From contig CP026600.1 in assembly GCA_003288255.1 (NCBI GenBank), positions 1,612,001 to 1,676,000 of the forward strand: 64,000 nt of DNA, given 5' to 3'. This stretch comes from Clostridiaceae bacterium 14S0207. Lineage in GTDB: Bacteria; Bacillota; Clostridia; Clostridiales; Clostridiaceae. How positions within the stretch are numbered: the stretch's first letter is position 1; every line of letters starts with the position of its first letter. The translations under genes were made by a program, and so were the position numbers. Below, one piece after another: positions 19,364-28,324 of this stretch. Under the pieces are notes generated by a model. The model saw only the letters and a list, made by a program, of their open reading frames with translations, did no database searches and was not told where the DNA came from.

Positions 19364-20437
19364 TTAAATTAGTTGTTGGTTTTTAACATAAAAACTTCCA
19401 TCTATACAATTAACATGTTTTTTAACCTGCATTTCAAATAATAACTCATATAAATACTTTATGTCAATATTAGTTATTTCAACAATTTTATCAATATGCA
19501 TTGGAACATCACTTAAAACAGAATAAATCTTATTGTATTTTTTCTCAATATTTTGTTTTTTATTTAAACTTTTTTCATATTTTATACCTAATATCGAATA
19601 TATATCTTGTAATTTTGTAAATATATATGCCCCATCTTTTATAAGTTCATTAGTACCCTTACTAAATTTTGAAGAAATAGAACCAGGAACTGCTATTACA
19701 TCCACTCCTTGTTGAAGTGCATAATTAACTGTTATTAAACTACCACTTTTTTCACCAGCTTCTACTACTATGAGTAAATCACTTAACCCACTTATTATTC
19801 TATTTCTAAGGGGGAAATTCCATGAAAATGGTTTTGTTTTAGGTTCAAATTCAGATATAACACATCCACTTTCTTGAATTTGTTTATATATATCAGCATT
19901 TTCTTTAGGATAAATAACATCTACACCACATCCTAAAACTGCAAATGTTCTACCATCTTCTTTTAGTGCTCCTTTATGTGCCATACTATCTATACCTCTA
20001 GCCATTCCACTTATTACATTTATATTATTTCTTGCTAAATCATTGGCTATATTTATTGCTACATTTTTACCATATAAACTACAATCTCTTGAACCAACTA
20101 TACCTACAGTTAAGCCATTATTTATTAGATTGAACTTTCCCTTAAAAAATAATACTCCAGGAGCATCATCATGGTTTTTTAGTTTTTGGGGATATAGAGA
20201 ATCATAATAATTTATACAATTTATATTATTTTGCTTCATATAATAATACATTTTTTTTAATTCTTCAAGTTTCCACGCATTTAAAAATTTTTCATAGATT
20301 TTCTTATTAGAGTTAAATTCATTTTTTTTAAAAACACTTATCCATATATTTTCTATAGAATCATGTGTTTTTAAAAGCCTTATCTTGTCTTTAAGATTAA
20401 TTTTAAGTCTAGAAAACCATAAATCATAAATACTCAT
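19364..20437 (-). CDS. dprA: DNA processing protein DprA (Smf)
   Basis: A 357-residue DprA/Smf, which loads RecA on incoming single-stranded DNA in transformable bacteria; its role in clostridia not known to be competent is unclear. The Rossmann-like domain holds GSRDCSLYGKNVA, SGMARGIDSMAHKGAL and FPLRNRIISGLS (about residues 115-215). N-terminal and C-terminal winged-helix parts flank it. It lies 41 bases ahead of topA and 69 behind comM, the usual trio. Confidence 0.95.
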   Translation of the reverse strand: MSIYDLWFSRLKINLKDKIRLLKTHDSIENIWISVFKKNEFNSNKKIYEKFLNAWKLEELKKMYYYMKQNNINCINYYDSLYPQKLKNHDDAPGVLFFKGKFNLINNGLTVGIVGSRDCSLYGKNVAINIANDLARNNINVISGMARGIDSMAHKGALKEDGRTFAVLGCGVDVIYPKENADIYKQIQESGCVISEFEPKTKPFSWNFPLRNRIISGLSDLLIVVEAGEKSGSLITVNYALQQGVDVIAVPGSISSKFSKGTNELIKDGAYIFTKLQDIYSILGIKYEKSLNKKQNIEKKYNKIYSVLSDVPMHIDKIVEITNIDIKYLYELLFEMQVKKHVNCIDGSFYVKNQQLI

Positions 20438-20506
20438 AATTACTCCTTTCTTCCGCTTTTATCGCAATACTTTAAATAATGTTAAAAATGTATAAATTTT
20501 TTATTT

Positions 20507-22012
20507 CTAGTTTTCTACAAATTGTCTATATGTAAAAGCCTCAATTAAATGTATTTTTTCTATATTAATACTTTCTTCTAAATCAGCAATAGTTCTAGCA
20601 ACTTTTAAAATTCTATGATAAGCTCTCAAACTTAAATTATAAGTTTTAAACATTGTTTTCATAACCCTTTCTCCCTCTTCATTTAATGTACAAAATTCAT
20701 TTATTAACAAATTGTTCATTTGATAATTTAATTTAATCTCTTTATTTTTAAATCTTTCACTTTGAATTTTTCTTGCATTTTCTACTCTATATTTTATTTC
20801 ACTTGAACTTTCACCTTTTTTACTTTTAAATTCTTCATAAGAAAGCCTTGGTACAGATGTAAAAATATCTATTCTATCTAAAAGAGGGGAAGATAATTTT
20901 TTTATATACTTTTTTCTTTCAAATTCAGTACAAGTACAAGGAATATTGGACATGTAATTTCCACAAGGACAAGGATTCATAGCTGCTATAAGAGTAAAAT
21001 CACAGGGATACTCATAGCTTCCTACCGCCCTACTTAAAATAATCTTTTTATCTTCTAAGGGAATTCTTAGGTTTTCTAAGATACATTTATCAAATTCTAA
21101 TAATTCATCTAAAAATAAAACACCTTTATGTGCTAATGATATTTCTCCCGGCAATACTTTATGACCTCCCCCTATTAGTGCACACTTAGTAACACTATAA
21201 TGTGGTGTCCTAAATGGAGGTCTAAAATTTATACCCTCATCATTAATTTCTCCTAAAACACTATTTATTTTTGCAACTTCCAAAGCATCATCATATAATA
21301 AATCAGGTATTATAGTTGTAAATGCTTTAGCTAGCATAGATTTTCCTGAACCTGCTGGACCATATAAAATTACATTATGTCCTCCAGCTGCTGCTATTTC
21401 TAGTGCCCGTTTTGCTTGTTCTTGTCCTATTATATCTTTAAAATCTACATTTTTTTCATTTTTCTTTTCTTCTACACAATTTTTTTCATAGGGCAACAAA
21501 TCTCTATACTTTAGAAAATGAATAGCCTCATTTAAAGTTTTTAAAGGGTATAGATTAATATCCTTAATCAAGGATGCTTCTTTTTGATTTTTTACTGGGA
21601 TAATAAAATTTTTAAATCCACTTTCCTTGCCTTTATATATTATAGGTAAAATTCCTTTAATTTTATTTATTGAGCCATCTAAAGATAATTCCCCTAATAC
21701 TAATGTTTCACTTAAATCAACATTGCATAATTGATTGGATTGTATCAAAATTCCTATTGCTATCCCTAGGTCAAATACAGAACCTTCTTTTTTAATATTA
21801 GCTGGAGCTAAATTCACAGTAATTCTGCCTAATGGAAACTCATAAGATGAATTAATCAATGCAGAGCGTACCCTTTCTTTTGATTCTTTTATTGAAATGT
21901 CTCCAAGTCCTACTATATTAAATATGGGAAGACCTTTAGAAATATGAATCTCAATGTTAACTATTTCCCCTTCTATGCCTTTAAAAGTTGCACTATTCAC
22001 CTTTGTTATCAT
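20507..22012 (-). CDS. comM: YifB/ComM-family AAA+ ATPase (Mg-chelatase-like)
   Basis: A 501-residue YifB/ComM protein. The N-terminal ChlI-type domain (1-165) is a Lon-protease-like fold. An AAA+ module follows with Walker A GPAGSGKS at 218-225 and LFLDELLEF as Walker B, plus a C-terminal helical lid. ComM is a hexameric branch-migration helicase that extends recombination in natural transformation in Vibrio; the name Mg-chelatase refers only to similarity. It heads comM-dprA-topA, divergent from yraN across 124 bases. Confidence 0.92.
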   Translation of the reverse strand: MITKVNSATFKGIEGEIVNIEIHISKGLPIFNIVGLGDISIKESKERVRSALINSSYEFPLGRITVNLAPANIKKEGSVFDLGIAIGILIQSNQLCNVDLSETLVLGELSLDGSINKIKGILPIIYKGKESGFKNFIIPVKNQKEASLIKDINLYPLKTLNEAIHFLKYRDLLPYEKNCVEEKKNEKNVDFKDIIGQEQAKRALEIAAAGGHNVILYGPAGSGKSMLAKAFTTIIPDLLYDDALEVAKINSVLGEINDEGINFRPPFRTPHYSVTKCALIGGGHKVLPGEISLAHKGVLFLDELLEFDKCILENLRIPLEDKKIILSRAVGSYEYPCDFTLIAAMNPCPCGNYMSNIPCTCTEFERKKYIKKLSSPLLDRIDIFTSVPRLSYEEFKSKKGESSSEIKYRVENARKIQSERFKNKEIKLNYQMNNLLINEFCTLNEEGERVMKTMFKTYNLSLRAYHRILKVARTIADLEESINIEKIHLIEAFTYRQFVEN

Positions 22013-22136
22013 CTTCTATACCTCCTTCTATTTAATATCTATATTTCAATTATTGACCACATTAAAGTTTTAATACCATATTAGAGTTTAATAATTGTTT
22101 TCTTGGATATATTATCTAATAACGAAAGGAGAAAAT

Positions 22137-22505
22137 ATGAAAAATTTTAATAAAGACATAGGCGCTTTAGGTGAAAATTTAGCTAAAAATTTTTTAATTG
22201 GAAATGGCTATACTATTTTAGATAATAATTTTACATGTAAATTAGGAGAGCTAGATTTAATAGTTCAAAAGAAAAATATAATTTCTTTTGTAGAGGTAAA
22301 AACAAGGTATTATTTTAATTATGGTTTACCTATGGAATCTATTACTTTTTCCAAAAGGAAAAAAATATTTTTAGTTTCTTCATATTACATTCAAAAATAT
22401 AATCTTAAAGATTACTATTTTTCTTATGATATAGTAGAAATTTTTTTTAATAAACATAACAATAAATATAAAATTAATTTTATAAACGATGCTTTTAGAC
22501 TATAG
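22137..22505 (+). CDS. yraN: UPF0102 protein YraN, endonuclease-like fold
   Basis: A 122-residue YraN-family protein. GALGENLAKNFLIGNGYTIL, then KLGELDLIVQKKN and FVEVKTRY form the D...ExK core of restriction-endonuclease-like folds. No activity is established for the family. The start chosen is the ATG at 22137, with AAAGGAG close upstream; an upstream TTG (22095) would add 14 residues without such a site. It is one of few plus-strand genes, divergent from comM and convergent with rnhB. In many Firmicutes yraN and rnhB are neighbours in the same direction. Confidence 0.88.
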   Translation: MKNFNKDIGALGENLAKNFLIGNGYTILDNNFTCKLGELDLIVQKKNIISFVEVKTRYYFNYGLPMESITFSKRKKIFLVSSYYIQKYNLKDYYFSYDIVEIFFNKHNNKYKINFINDAFRL

Positions 22506-22547
22506 AAAAAGACTCCTAAGATATTAAGTTCTTAAGAGTCTTTTTTT
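22506..22547. terminator. Bidirectional terminator between yraN and rnhB
   Basis: A near-perfect long stem: AAAAAGACTC and TAAGA on one side, TCTTA and GAGTCTTTTT on the other, with A runs before and T runs after, so it can end transcripts from both directions. It begins right behind the yraN stop and touches the rnhB stop. Confidence 0.88.
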
Positions 22548-23353
22548 CATTCATTTAATTTAGTTAAAAAAGTTTTTCTATGTATAGGACATATACCATA
22601 TTTTCTTATAGCACTTACATGCTCCTGTGTCCCATATCCAACATTTTTCTTAAAATTATATTGGTGATATTGTTCACTGTATTCTTTCATTAAAGCATCT
22701 CTATATACCTTAGCTATAATTGAGGCACATGCTATACTAGCACTTTTGGCATCGCCTTTTATAACATGTTTATTTTCAATAGCATTCCAATTTTTAATTA
22801 AATATCCATCACTTAAAACTAAATCTGGCTTTATTTTTAAGCCTTCAACAGCCTTTATAAAAATTTGATTATTACAAAAACCTATACCTTTACTATCAAT
22901 TTCCTCATTAGACATTTCTGAAATATTGTAATCTATAGCACATCTTTTTATAATTTCACTTAACTCTTCTCTTTTCTCTTCAACTATTTTTTTAGAATCA
23001 TTAATATACTCTATAACTAAGTTTAAATCTAAAATAACAGCTGCAGCTACTATAGGTCCTGCTAAAGGTCCTCTACCAACCTCATCTACTCCAGCTATAT
23101 ATCTTACATTAAAGGATTTATCAAAGTCATATAATTTTTGTACCCTATTAAGTTCTTTGATATAGTGATCCTTTAATCTAAAAAGCTTTTTATATGTATC
23201 CTGTACACCTTTTCTTTCATCCTGTTTTAATATAGTTAATACTCGATTAAATTCTTCGTCATCACAAAAATCTTTTATATTATTTTCATATTTACTACAT
23301 AATTCTTTAATTTTCTTTATACTTAATGAATTTATTTGGCTTATATCTAACAT
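22547..23353 (-). CDS. rnhB: Ribonuclease HII
   Basis: A 268-residue RNase HII, which removes ribonucleotides and RNA primers from DNA. The catalytic DEVGRG (D90, E91) lies within YIAGVDEVGRGPLAG, and a further acidic residue is in KPDLVLSDG. About 80 residues precede the core, a helical N-terminal extension also known in Bacillus RNase HII. It follows rbgA by 15 bases, as in Bacillus. Confidence 0.96.
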   Translation of the reverse strand: MLDISQINSLSIKKIKELCSKYENNIKDFCDDEEFNRVLTILKQDERKGVQDTYKKLFRLKDHYIKELNRVQKLYDFDKSFNVRYIAGVDEVGRGPLAGPIVAAAVILDLNLVIEYINDSKKIVEEKREELSEIIKRCAIDYNISEMSNEEIDSKGIGFCNNQIFIKAVEGLKIKPDLVLSDGYLIKNWNAIENKHVIKGDAKSASIACASIIAKVYRDALMKEYSEQYHQYNFKKNVGYGTQEHVSAIRKYGICPIHRKTFLTKLNE

Positions 23354-23368
23354 AAACTTCTTTCCTTT

Positions 23369-24211
23369 CTATATTCTATCTAAAGAAATTCCACCAAGTC
23401 TACCTGCCCTAAATTCATCTAATAACATAATTGCAACTCTATTATAGTCTATGTTGCCACCATGCATTACACATCCACGTTTTTTAGCTATAAGTTCCAT
23501 ATTTTCAAGTGGTGTTTCACACAATTCTTCTATTTTATATCTTTCTTTTAGATTTTTAGGATAATGTTCCTGAAGAGTTTCTATTAATTTTAATGCTAAT
23601 TCTTCAATATCCATAATTTCATCTTTAATTGCTCCAGTAAAAGCTAAATTTAATGCAACTTGTTCATCTTCAAATTTAGGCCATAATACTCCTGGAGTAT
23701 CTAATAATTCTATACCCATTTTAGTTTTAATCCATTGATTACTCTTAGTAACCCCTGGTTTATCACCTGTTTTTGCCGTTTTGTTATTTGCCATCTTATT
23801 TATAAAAGAAGATTTTCCTACATTAGGTATACCAACTACCATTACTCTTATCACTATATTCTTAAGACCTTTTGAACGTAATCTTTCTAATTTTTGTTCT
23901 AATAATAAATTAAGCATTGGTTTAATCTCTCTTAATCCCTTACCAGATAAACTATTTGTTTTTATAACCTTTACGTTTTCCTTACTTAGGCTCTTTATCC
24001 ATTTATCAGTAATGGCTTCTTCACTTAAATCACTTTTATTTAATAAAATAAGTCTAGGCTTATTTTGACATATATTATCTATATCAGGATTTGCACTAGA
24101 TTTTATTATTCTTGCATCTCTTATTTCTACTACTGCATCTACTAACTTTAAATTTTCAGTTATAGCCCTTCTTGTTTTAGCCATATGACCAGGATACCAG
24201 TTAATTTGCAT
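23369..24211 (-). CDS. rbgA: Ribosome biogenesis GTPase RbgA (YlqF)
   Basis: A 280-residue circularly permuted GTPase for late 50S assembly. G4 (NKSD) comes before G1 (GIPNVGKSSF) and G3 (DTPGVL), the permuted order typical of the YlqF/YawG family. It opens with INWYPGHMAKTRR, an RbgA signature. The C-terminal part is an RNA-binding domain. It is placed between rplS and rnhB, as in Bacillus. The ATG has AAAGGAG upstream. Confidence 0.96.
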   Translation of the reverse strand: MQINWYPGHMAKTRRAITENLKLVDAVVEIRDARIIKSSANPDIDNICQNKPRLILLNKSDLSEEAITDKWIKSLSKENVKVIKTNSLSGKGLREIKPMLNLLLEQKLERLRSKGLKNIVIRVMVVGIPNVGKSSFINKMANNKTAKTGDKPGVTKSNQWIKTKMGIELLDTPGVLWPKFEDEQVALNLAFTGAIKDEIMDIEELALKLIETLQEHYPKNLKERYKIEELCETPLENMELIAKKRGCVMHGGNIDYNRVAIMLLDEFRAGRLGGISLDRI

Positions 24212-24260
24212 AAACTTATACTCCTTTATTTCAATTTATAATATATAATTTTTAATATAA

Positions 24261-24285
24261 AAAAAGGGACTTTAACAGTCCCAAT
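24261..24285 (-). terminator. Intrinsic terminator behind rplS
   Basis: A GGGACT/AGTCCC stem with a five-base loop and a run of seven T. It starts four bases past the rplS stop and separates rplS from rbgA. Confidence 0.85.
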
Positions 24286-24288
24286 TTA

Positions 24289-24633
24289 TTATAATCTTTC
24301 TTTAACTTTTGCAGCCTTACCAACTCTATCTCTAAGGTAGAATAATTTAGCTCTTCTTACTTTACCTCTTCTTGTAACTTCGATTTTTTCGATTACAGGA
24401 GAATTCGTTGGGAATGTTTTTTCAACTCCACAGTTATAAGCTACTCTTCTTACAGTGAAAGTTTCTCTAACCCCACCATTTTGTCTCTTAAGAACTGTAC
24501 CTTCGAAAATTTGGATTCTTTCCTTATTTCCTTCTTTGATTTTGATGTGAACTTTTACAGTATCACCTACACAAAATTCTGGTAGATCATTTCTTAATTG
24601 TTCAGCTTCGATTGATTTTATTATTTCTAACAT
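24289..24633 (-). CDS. rplS: 50S ribosomal protein L19
   Basis: A 114-residue L19. It contains the typical [20 protein letters not shown] and the basic C-terminus [20 protein letters not shown]. The open frame extends 24 codons upstream, but ATG at 24633 has AAGGAGGG at the right distance and gives the standard length; the extension overlaps the leader RNA. It is preceded by its own promoter and an L19-type leader and followed by a terminator, so it is a single-gene unit. Confidence 0.98.
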   Translation of the reverse strand: MLEIIKSIEAEQLRNDLPEFCVGDTVKVHIKIKEGNKERIQIFEGTVLKRQNGGVRETFTVRRVAYNCGVEKTFPTNSPVIEKIEVTRRGKVRRAKLFYLRDRVGKAAKVKERL

Positions 24634-24665
24634 ATGTACACCCTCCTTATATATATTTAGACGTT

Positions 24666-24712
24666 CATAATCGCATTCTGCAACAGAGGACCGCCCGGTA
24701 TGCACGATTATG
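24666..24712 (-). ncRNA. L19-type ribosomal protein leader RNA
   Basis: A GC-rich island in an AT-rich gap, directly upstream of rplS. The conserved-looking core is GGGCGGTCCTCTGTTGC, enclosed by complementary flanks (CATAATCG at 24705-24712 with CGATTATG at 24666-24673, and GCAT/ATGC inside). Firmicutes rplS genes are known to carry an autoregulatory L19 leader (Rfam family L19_leader); position and core agree with it from memory. The outermost stem bases may lie just upstream of the predicted transcript start. Confidence 0.75.
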
Positions 24713-24741
24713 ATTTTATCACACTATTATTTGCTAATCAA
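24713..24741 (-). promoter_or_regulatory. Sigma-A promoter of rplS
   Basis: -35 TTGATT (24736-24741) and -10 TAAAAT (24713-24718), 17-base spacer, extended TG. The -35 overlaps the trmD stop codon (24738-24740), so rplS can be transcribed independently of rimM-trmD. Confidence 0.85.
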
Positions 24742-25460
24742 GTATTTTCATTAAATTTTTTTAGAAGTTTTTTATCTTCACCGGAAAGTTCATACTTAAA
24801 ATATAAATCTTTTCTATACTTTTTAGTGATTTTTAAAGCTTGAACCTTTCTCCATTTTCTTATATTTTCATGATGTCCAGAAAGAAGTATGTCCGGTACC
24901 TTTTCTCCTTCAAAGACTTCTGGTCTAGTATATTGAGGATATTCAAGCAATCCATTATAGAAAGATTCATCTTCATAACTTTCAGATGTAGAAAGCACAC
25001 CAGGAATAAGACGACATATACTATCAACAATAGGAACACATGCTGCCTCTCCTCCTGTTAAAATAAAATCTCCTAAAGAAATTTCTTCATCTATGTATTT
25101 TCTTATTCTCTCATCTATTCCTTCATAATGTCCACATAAAAATATAAGTTGATCACTTTGAGCTAATTCCTTTGCTTTTTCATGATTAAATTTATTTCCT
25201 CTAGGTCCTAAAAAAATAACTTTCCCTTGGTTACTTTCTTTGACTTTTCTTATACAATCTACAATAGGTTGTGGAGTCATGAGCATACCTGCTCCCCCAC
25301 CATAGGGATAATCATCAACTTTCCTATGTTTATTTTTAGAAAAATCTCTGATATTATATGTATTAATATATAAAATCCCTTTTTCTCTTCCTCTGTTAAT
25401 TATACTATGATTAAATACCTCAAAATACTCTGGAAATAAAGTTAAAATATCTATTTTCAT
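24738..25460 (-). CDS. trmD: tRNA (guanine-37-N1)-methyltransferase TrmD
   Basis: A 240-residue SPOUT methyltransferase that puts m1G at position 37 of tRNAs, preventing frameshifts. It has the trefoil-knot motifs YPYGGGAGM (about 51-59), [12 protein letters not shown] and [16 protein letters not shown] at 25460 shares its A with the rimM stop (TAATG), indicating translational coupling. An in-frame GTG three codons earlier is possible but would lie inside rimM. It belongs to the conserved rpsP-khpA-rimM-trmD-rplS order. Confidence 0.97.
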   Translation of the reverse strand: MKIDILTLFPEYFEVFNHSIINRGREKGILYINTYNIRDFSKNKHRKVDDYPYGGGAGMLMTPQPIVDCIRKVKESNQGKVIFLGPRGNKFNHEKAKELAQSDQLIFLCGHYEGIDERIRKYIDEEISLGDFILTGGEAACVPIVDSICRLIPGVLSTSESYEDESFYNGLLEYPQYTRPEVFEGEKVPDILLSGHHENIRKWRKVQALKITKKYRKDLYFKYELSGEDKKLLKKFNENT

Positions 25461-25954
25461 TACATCCACTCTTTCACCGGAAGAATAGTTATTTTACTAT
25501 TTTGTATATCGACTTTTCTAACAACACTTCCTATTGCAGGTATTAAAAGTTCTTTTCCTTCATTTTTAATCCAGTACACATCATTACTGCCTGTTTCAAT
25601 AACATCAAACATCTTGCCTAAATAAGTTTCTTCTGTATCATAAACTTCACATTGTAGCAAATCTGCAATATAATAATGATCCTCTGGAAGTTTTACAGCA
25701 TCTTCTCTTCTAATTTTAAGTTGCACATTCTTATATCTTATAGCTTCATCTATAGAATTTATCTTATCAAACTTTAAGATAACTCTATCATTTTGAAGCT
25801 TACAACTTTCTATTTTAAATTCTTCATCATTAATTATTACATAATCTAATTTTTTAAACCTTTTTATATCATCAGTTAAAGGAAATACTTTTACTTCACC
25901 TTTAATACCATGTGGTTTTGAAATTTGTCCTACAACTAAAAATTCCTTTAGCAT
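25460..25954 (-). CDS. rimM: Ribosome maturation factor RimM
   Basis: A 164-residue RimM, a 30S assembly factor binding S19. The N-terminal barrel opens with [20 protein letters not shown], and the C-terminal PRC barrel has [11 protein letters not shown] and [14 protein letters not shown]. It overlaps trmD by one base. It is separated from khpA by a strong terminator, so its promoter should lie in the short gap at about 25955-25984, where I cannot define one, or it lives on readthrough. Confidence 0.96.
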   Translation of the reverse strand: MLKEFLVVGQISKPHGIKGEVKVFPLTDDIKRFKKLDYVIINDEEFKIESCKLQNDRVILKFDKINSIDEAIRYKNVQLKIRREDAVKLPEDHYYIADLLQCEVYDTEETYLGKMFDVIETGSNDVYWIKNEGKELLIPAIGSVVRKVDIQNSKITILPVKEWM

Positions 25955-25984
25955 TTCTCCACCTCTTTTAAAAAAAATTATAAA

Positions 25985-26012
25985 ATAAGAGTTAGGATCC
26001 CCTAACTCTTAT
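25985..26012 (-). terminator. Intrinsic terminator behind khpA
   Basis: A perfect 12-bp stem, ATAAGAGTTAGG with CCTAACTCTTAT, and a four-base loop, followed by a T-rich tract (TTTATAATTTTTTTT). It ends the ylxM-ffh-rpsP-khpA message. Confidence 0.88.
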
Positions 26013-26016
26013 GTAC

Positions 26017-26244
26017 TTAAATTATTTCTACAACAACTCTTTTATTTTCTTTTATTGCTGCAGCTTTTACTACAGTTCTTATTGCTTTTGCTATGCGACC
26101 TTGTTTACCAATAACTTTTCCCATATCTTCTGGAGATACTTTAAGTTCCAAGATTATTGATTGTTCGCCAGCTACTTCATTTACTTGAACTAAGTCTGGA
26201 TTATCTACAAGTGATTTGGCTATTACCTCTAATAATTGTTTCAT
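26017..26244 (-). CDS. khpA: KH-domain RNA-binding protein KhpA
   Basis: A 75-residue single KH domain protein with the GxxG-type loop VIGKQGRIAKAIRTVVKAAA. KhpA pairs with KhpB (Jag/EloR) in Gram-positives to bind RNAs and tune cell elongation (established in streptococci; inferred here). It lies behind rpsP, its usual place. GGAGGCG precedes the ATG, and a terminator follows the gene. Confidence 0.94.
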   Translation of the reverse strand: MKQLLEVIAKSLVDNPDLVQVNEVAGEQSIILELKVSPEDMGKVIGKQGRIAKAIRTVVKAAAIKENKRVVVEII

Positions 26245-26264
26245 ATGAGATACGCCTCCATTTA

Positions 26265-26510
26265 TTATTTGCAGATACCTGCGTTAACAAATAATTTTTT
26301 AACTGTGTCTGAAGGTTGAGCACCATTTTGAATCCATTTTGTTGCTTTTTCTTCATCAACTTTAAAAGTCATTGGTTCAGTTGTAGGATTGTAGTATCCG
26401 ATTTCTTCGATAAATCTACCATCTCTTGGGCATCTTGAATCAGCTACAACAACTCTATAGAAAGGAGCTTTTTTAGCACCCATTCTTTTTAATCTTATTT
26501 TAACTGCCAT
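26265..26510 (-). CDS. rpsP: 30S ribosomal protein S16
   Basis: An 81-residue S16. It opens [20 protein letters not shown] and has [20 protein letters not shown], both hallmarks of the family. GGAGGTG is placed well before ATG. It lies between ffh and khpA in the conserved ffh-rpsP-khpA-rimM-trmD-rplS order. Confidence 0.98.
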   Translation of the reverse strand: MAVKIRLKRMGAKKAPFYRVVVADSRCPRDGRFIEEIGYYNPTTEPMTFKVDEEKATKWIQNGAQPSDTVKKLFVNAGICK

Positions 26511-26542
26511 TACATTTCACCTCCTTAAAAATTAAGCTTTAT

Positions 26543-27889
26543 TTAAAAAGGGAGTTTTCCAAAAAGACCTTTTTTGGATTTTTTTTGCATCCCTTTTGCT
26601 TTTTTCATCATTTTTCTCATAGTTTCAAAATCTTTAACAAGTTTATTAACCTGTTGAATAGTAGTACCAGATCCATTAGCTATTCTTCTTTTTCTAGATC
26701 CTTGAGATAACAGACTAGGATTTTTTCTTTCCTGAACCGTCATAGAGTTTATCATAGACTCTATTTTAGACATTTCTTTTTCACCCTGGCTTAAATCTAC
26801 TCCCTGTAACTGTTTGGAATTAACCCCTGGTATCATCTCAATTATTTTATTTAATGGTCCTAGCTTTTTCATTTGACCCATCATACTTAAAAAGTCTTCA
26901 AAGTCAACATCTTCATTAAGCATTTTATTACCAAGTTGCTTAGCTTCCTCTTCATCTATAGCTTGTTGTGCTTTTTCTATTAAGGATAAAACATCACCCA
27001 TCCCTAATATTCTTGAGGCCATTCTATCTGGATAAAATATTTCAAGATCAGACATTTTTTCACCAACACCTGCAAACTTAATTGGTTTACCTGTAATTGA
27101 TTTTATAGAAAGAGCTGCGCCCCCTCTTGTATCGCCATCTAATTTTGTTAAAATTACTCCTGTTACATCTAGTTGTTCATTAAAACTTTCAGCTACATTA
27201 ACAGCATCCTGTCCTGTCATAGAATCAACTACTAAAAGAATTTCTGATGGTTCTACTTCTTTATTTATATCTTGAAGTTCTCCCATTAATGCCTCATCAA
27301 TATGAAGTCTTCCAGCTGTATCTATAATAACTACATTATTACCATTTGATTTTGCGTGTTCTAAGGATGCCTTGGCAATATCTACTGGAGACAATTTGTC
27401 TCCCATTGTAAATACAGGTATATCTATTTGCTTTCCTACAACCTGTAATTGCTTAATAGCTGCCGGTCTGTATACATCACAAGCTACTAATAAAGGTTTC
27501 TTATTCGCTTTTCTAAGATTCAAAGCAAGTTTTCCACACATAGTTGTTTTTCCTGCACCTTGAAGTCCTACAAGCATAATTACGGTTAATCCTTTTGAAG
27601 AAAATTCTATTTTACTTTCTTGGCTTCCCATTAAATTAGTAAGCTCATCGTTAACTATTTTTACAACCTGTTGACCAGGTGTTAAACTTTCAAGAACTTC
27701 TTCACCCATACACTTATCGGCAACTGTCTTTACAAAACTTTTAACAACTTTATAATTAACATCTGCTTCTAAAAGTGCAAGTTTAACCTCTCTCATAGCC
27801 TCTTTTATATCTTTTTCAGTTAACTTTCCTTTTCCCTTAAGCTTTTTAACAGCCTCTTGTAACTTTGAGGATAAACCTTCAAATACCAT
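26543..27889 (-). CDS. ffh: Signal recognition particle protein Ffh (SRP54)
   Basis: A 448-residue SRP GTPase that binds 4.5S/scRNA and signal sequences of membrane proteins. The N domain (1-90) is followed by the G domain with GLQGAGKTT, DTAGR and TKLDGDTRGGAAL. The methionine-rich M domain has GPLNKIIEMIPG and the C-terminal MRKMMKKAKGMQKKS. The Shine-Dalgarno AGGAGG overlaps the stop of ylxM, so the two are coupled. Confidence 0.97.
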   Translation of the reverse strand: MVFEGLSSKLQEAVKKLKGKGKLTEKDIKEAMREVKLALLEADVNYKVVKSFVKTVADKCMGEEVLESLTPGQQVVKIVNDELTNLMGSQESKIEFSSKGLTVIMLVGLQGAGKTTMCGKLALNLRKANKKPLLVACDVYRPAAIKQLQVVGKQIDIPVFTMGDKLSPVDIAKASLEHAKSNGNNVVIIDTAGRLHIDEALMGELQDINKEVEPSEILLVVDSMTGQDAVNVAESFNEQLDVTGVILTKLDGDTRGGAALSIKSITGKPIKFAGVGEKMSDLEIFYPDRMASRILGMGDVLSLIEKAQQAIDEEEAKQLGNKMLNEDVDFEDFLSMMGQMKKLGPLNKIIEMIPGVNSKQLQGVDLSQGEKEMSKIESMINSMTVQERKNPSLLSQGSRKRRIANGSGTTIQQVNKLVKDFETMRKMMKKAKGMQKKSKKGLFGKLPF

Positions 27890-27898
27890 AGAAACCTC

Positions 27899-28243
27899 CT
27901 AATTTATCTCCTTCAACTCTTTATAAATTTTTTGTACAATATCATTAACCTCTTGATTATCTAAAAAAGTTAATTCTTCTAACAAATCATTTACTTTACT
28001 TTTAGTTTGTTCTAAAATATAATTTTTCTTTAAAAGTTGAAGTTTTTCTTCATATTCATATAACAACTTTTCACACCTTTTTATAGTGTCATGTATAGCT
28101 TGCCTACTGATGTTACTATTTTCGCCTATCTCGGATAAAGATAAGTCATCATTATAATAATAATCCATCACATTCTTTTGTTTTTCTGTTAATAAATTAC
28201 CATATATATCAAACAATATAAGTATTTCTGTTCGCTTTTCCAT
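27899..28243 (-). CDS. ylxM: YlxM/p13-like SRP-associated helix-turn-helix protein
   Basis: A 114-residue UPF0122 protein with a sigma-70-region-4-like helix-turn-helix: DLSLSEIGENSNISRQAIHD at about 47-66. In streptococci YlxM binds SRP and stimulates the SRP pathway GTPases (established there; by homology here). Placed immediately before ffh and driven by a near-consensus promoter, it forms the start of the ylxM-ffh-rpsP-khpA operon. Confidence 0.92.
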   Translation of the reverse strand: MEKRTEILILFDIYGNLLTEKQKNVMDYYYNDDLSLSEIGENSNISRQAIHDTIKRCEKLLYEYEEKLQLLKKNYILEQTKSKVNDLLEELTFLDNQEVNDIVQKIYKELKEIN

Positions 28244-28267
28244 AACATCACCTTAAACACAAAAATA

Positions 28268-28296
28268 ATAATATCAGATTAAAATATATGTGTCAA
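28268..28296 (-). promoter_or_regulatory. Near-consensus sigma-A promoter of ylxM-ffh
   Basis: A consensus -35 TTGACA (28291-28296), 17-base spacer and -10 TATTAT (28268-28273) with extended TG. It is the best promoter match in the window. The -35 sits in the 3' half of the hairpin at 28282-28321. Confidence 0.92.
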
Positions 28297-28321
28297 GTAT
28301 TTTTCCTTAACACATATATTT
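28282..28321 (-). terminator. Hairpin behind ftsY, probable weak terminator
   Basis: A 12-bp perfect A/T-rich stem, AAATATATGTGT with ACACATATATTT, loop about 16 bases, followed by TAATC rather than a good U run. It lies directly past the ftsY stop and may end the smc-ftsY transcript. It overlaps the ylxM promoter. Confidence 0.5.
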
Positions 28322-28324
28322 TTT

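Noticed and set aside
22013-22136. Promoters in the comM/yraN divergent gap
   Set aside because: A TTGACC hexamer on the plus strand has no good -10 at 16-18 bases, and the minus strand shows only weak matches; the assignment would be arbitrary.
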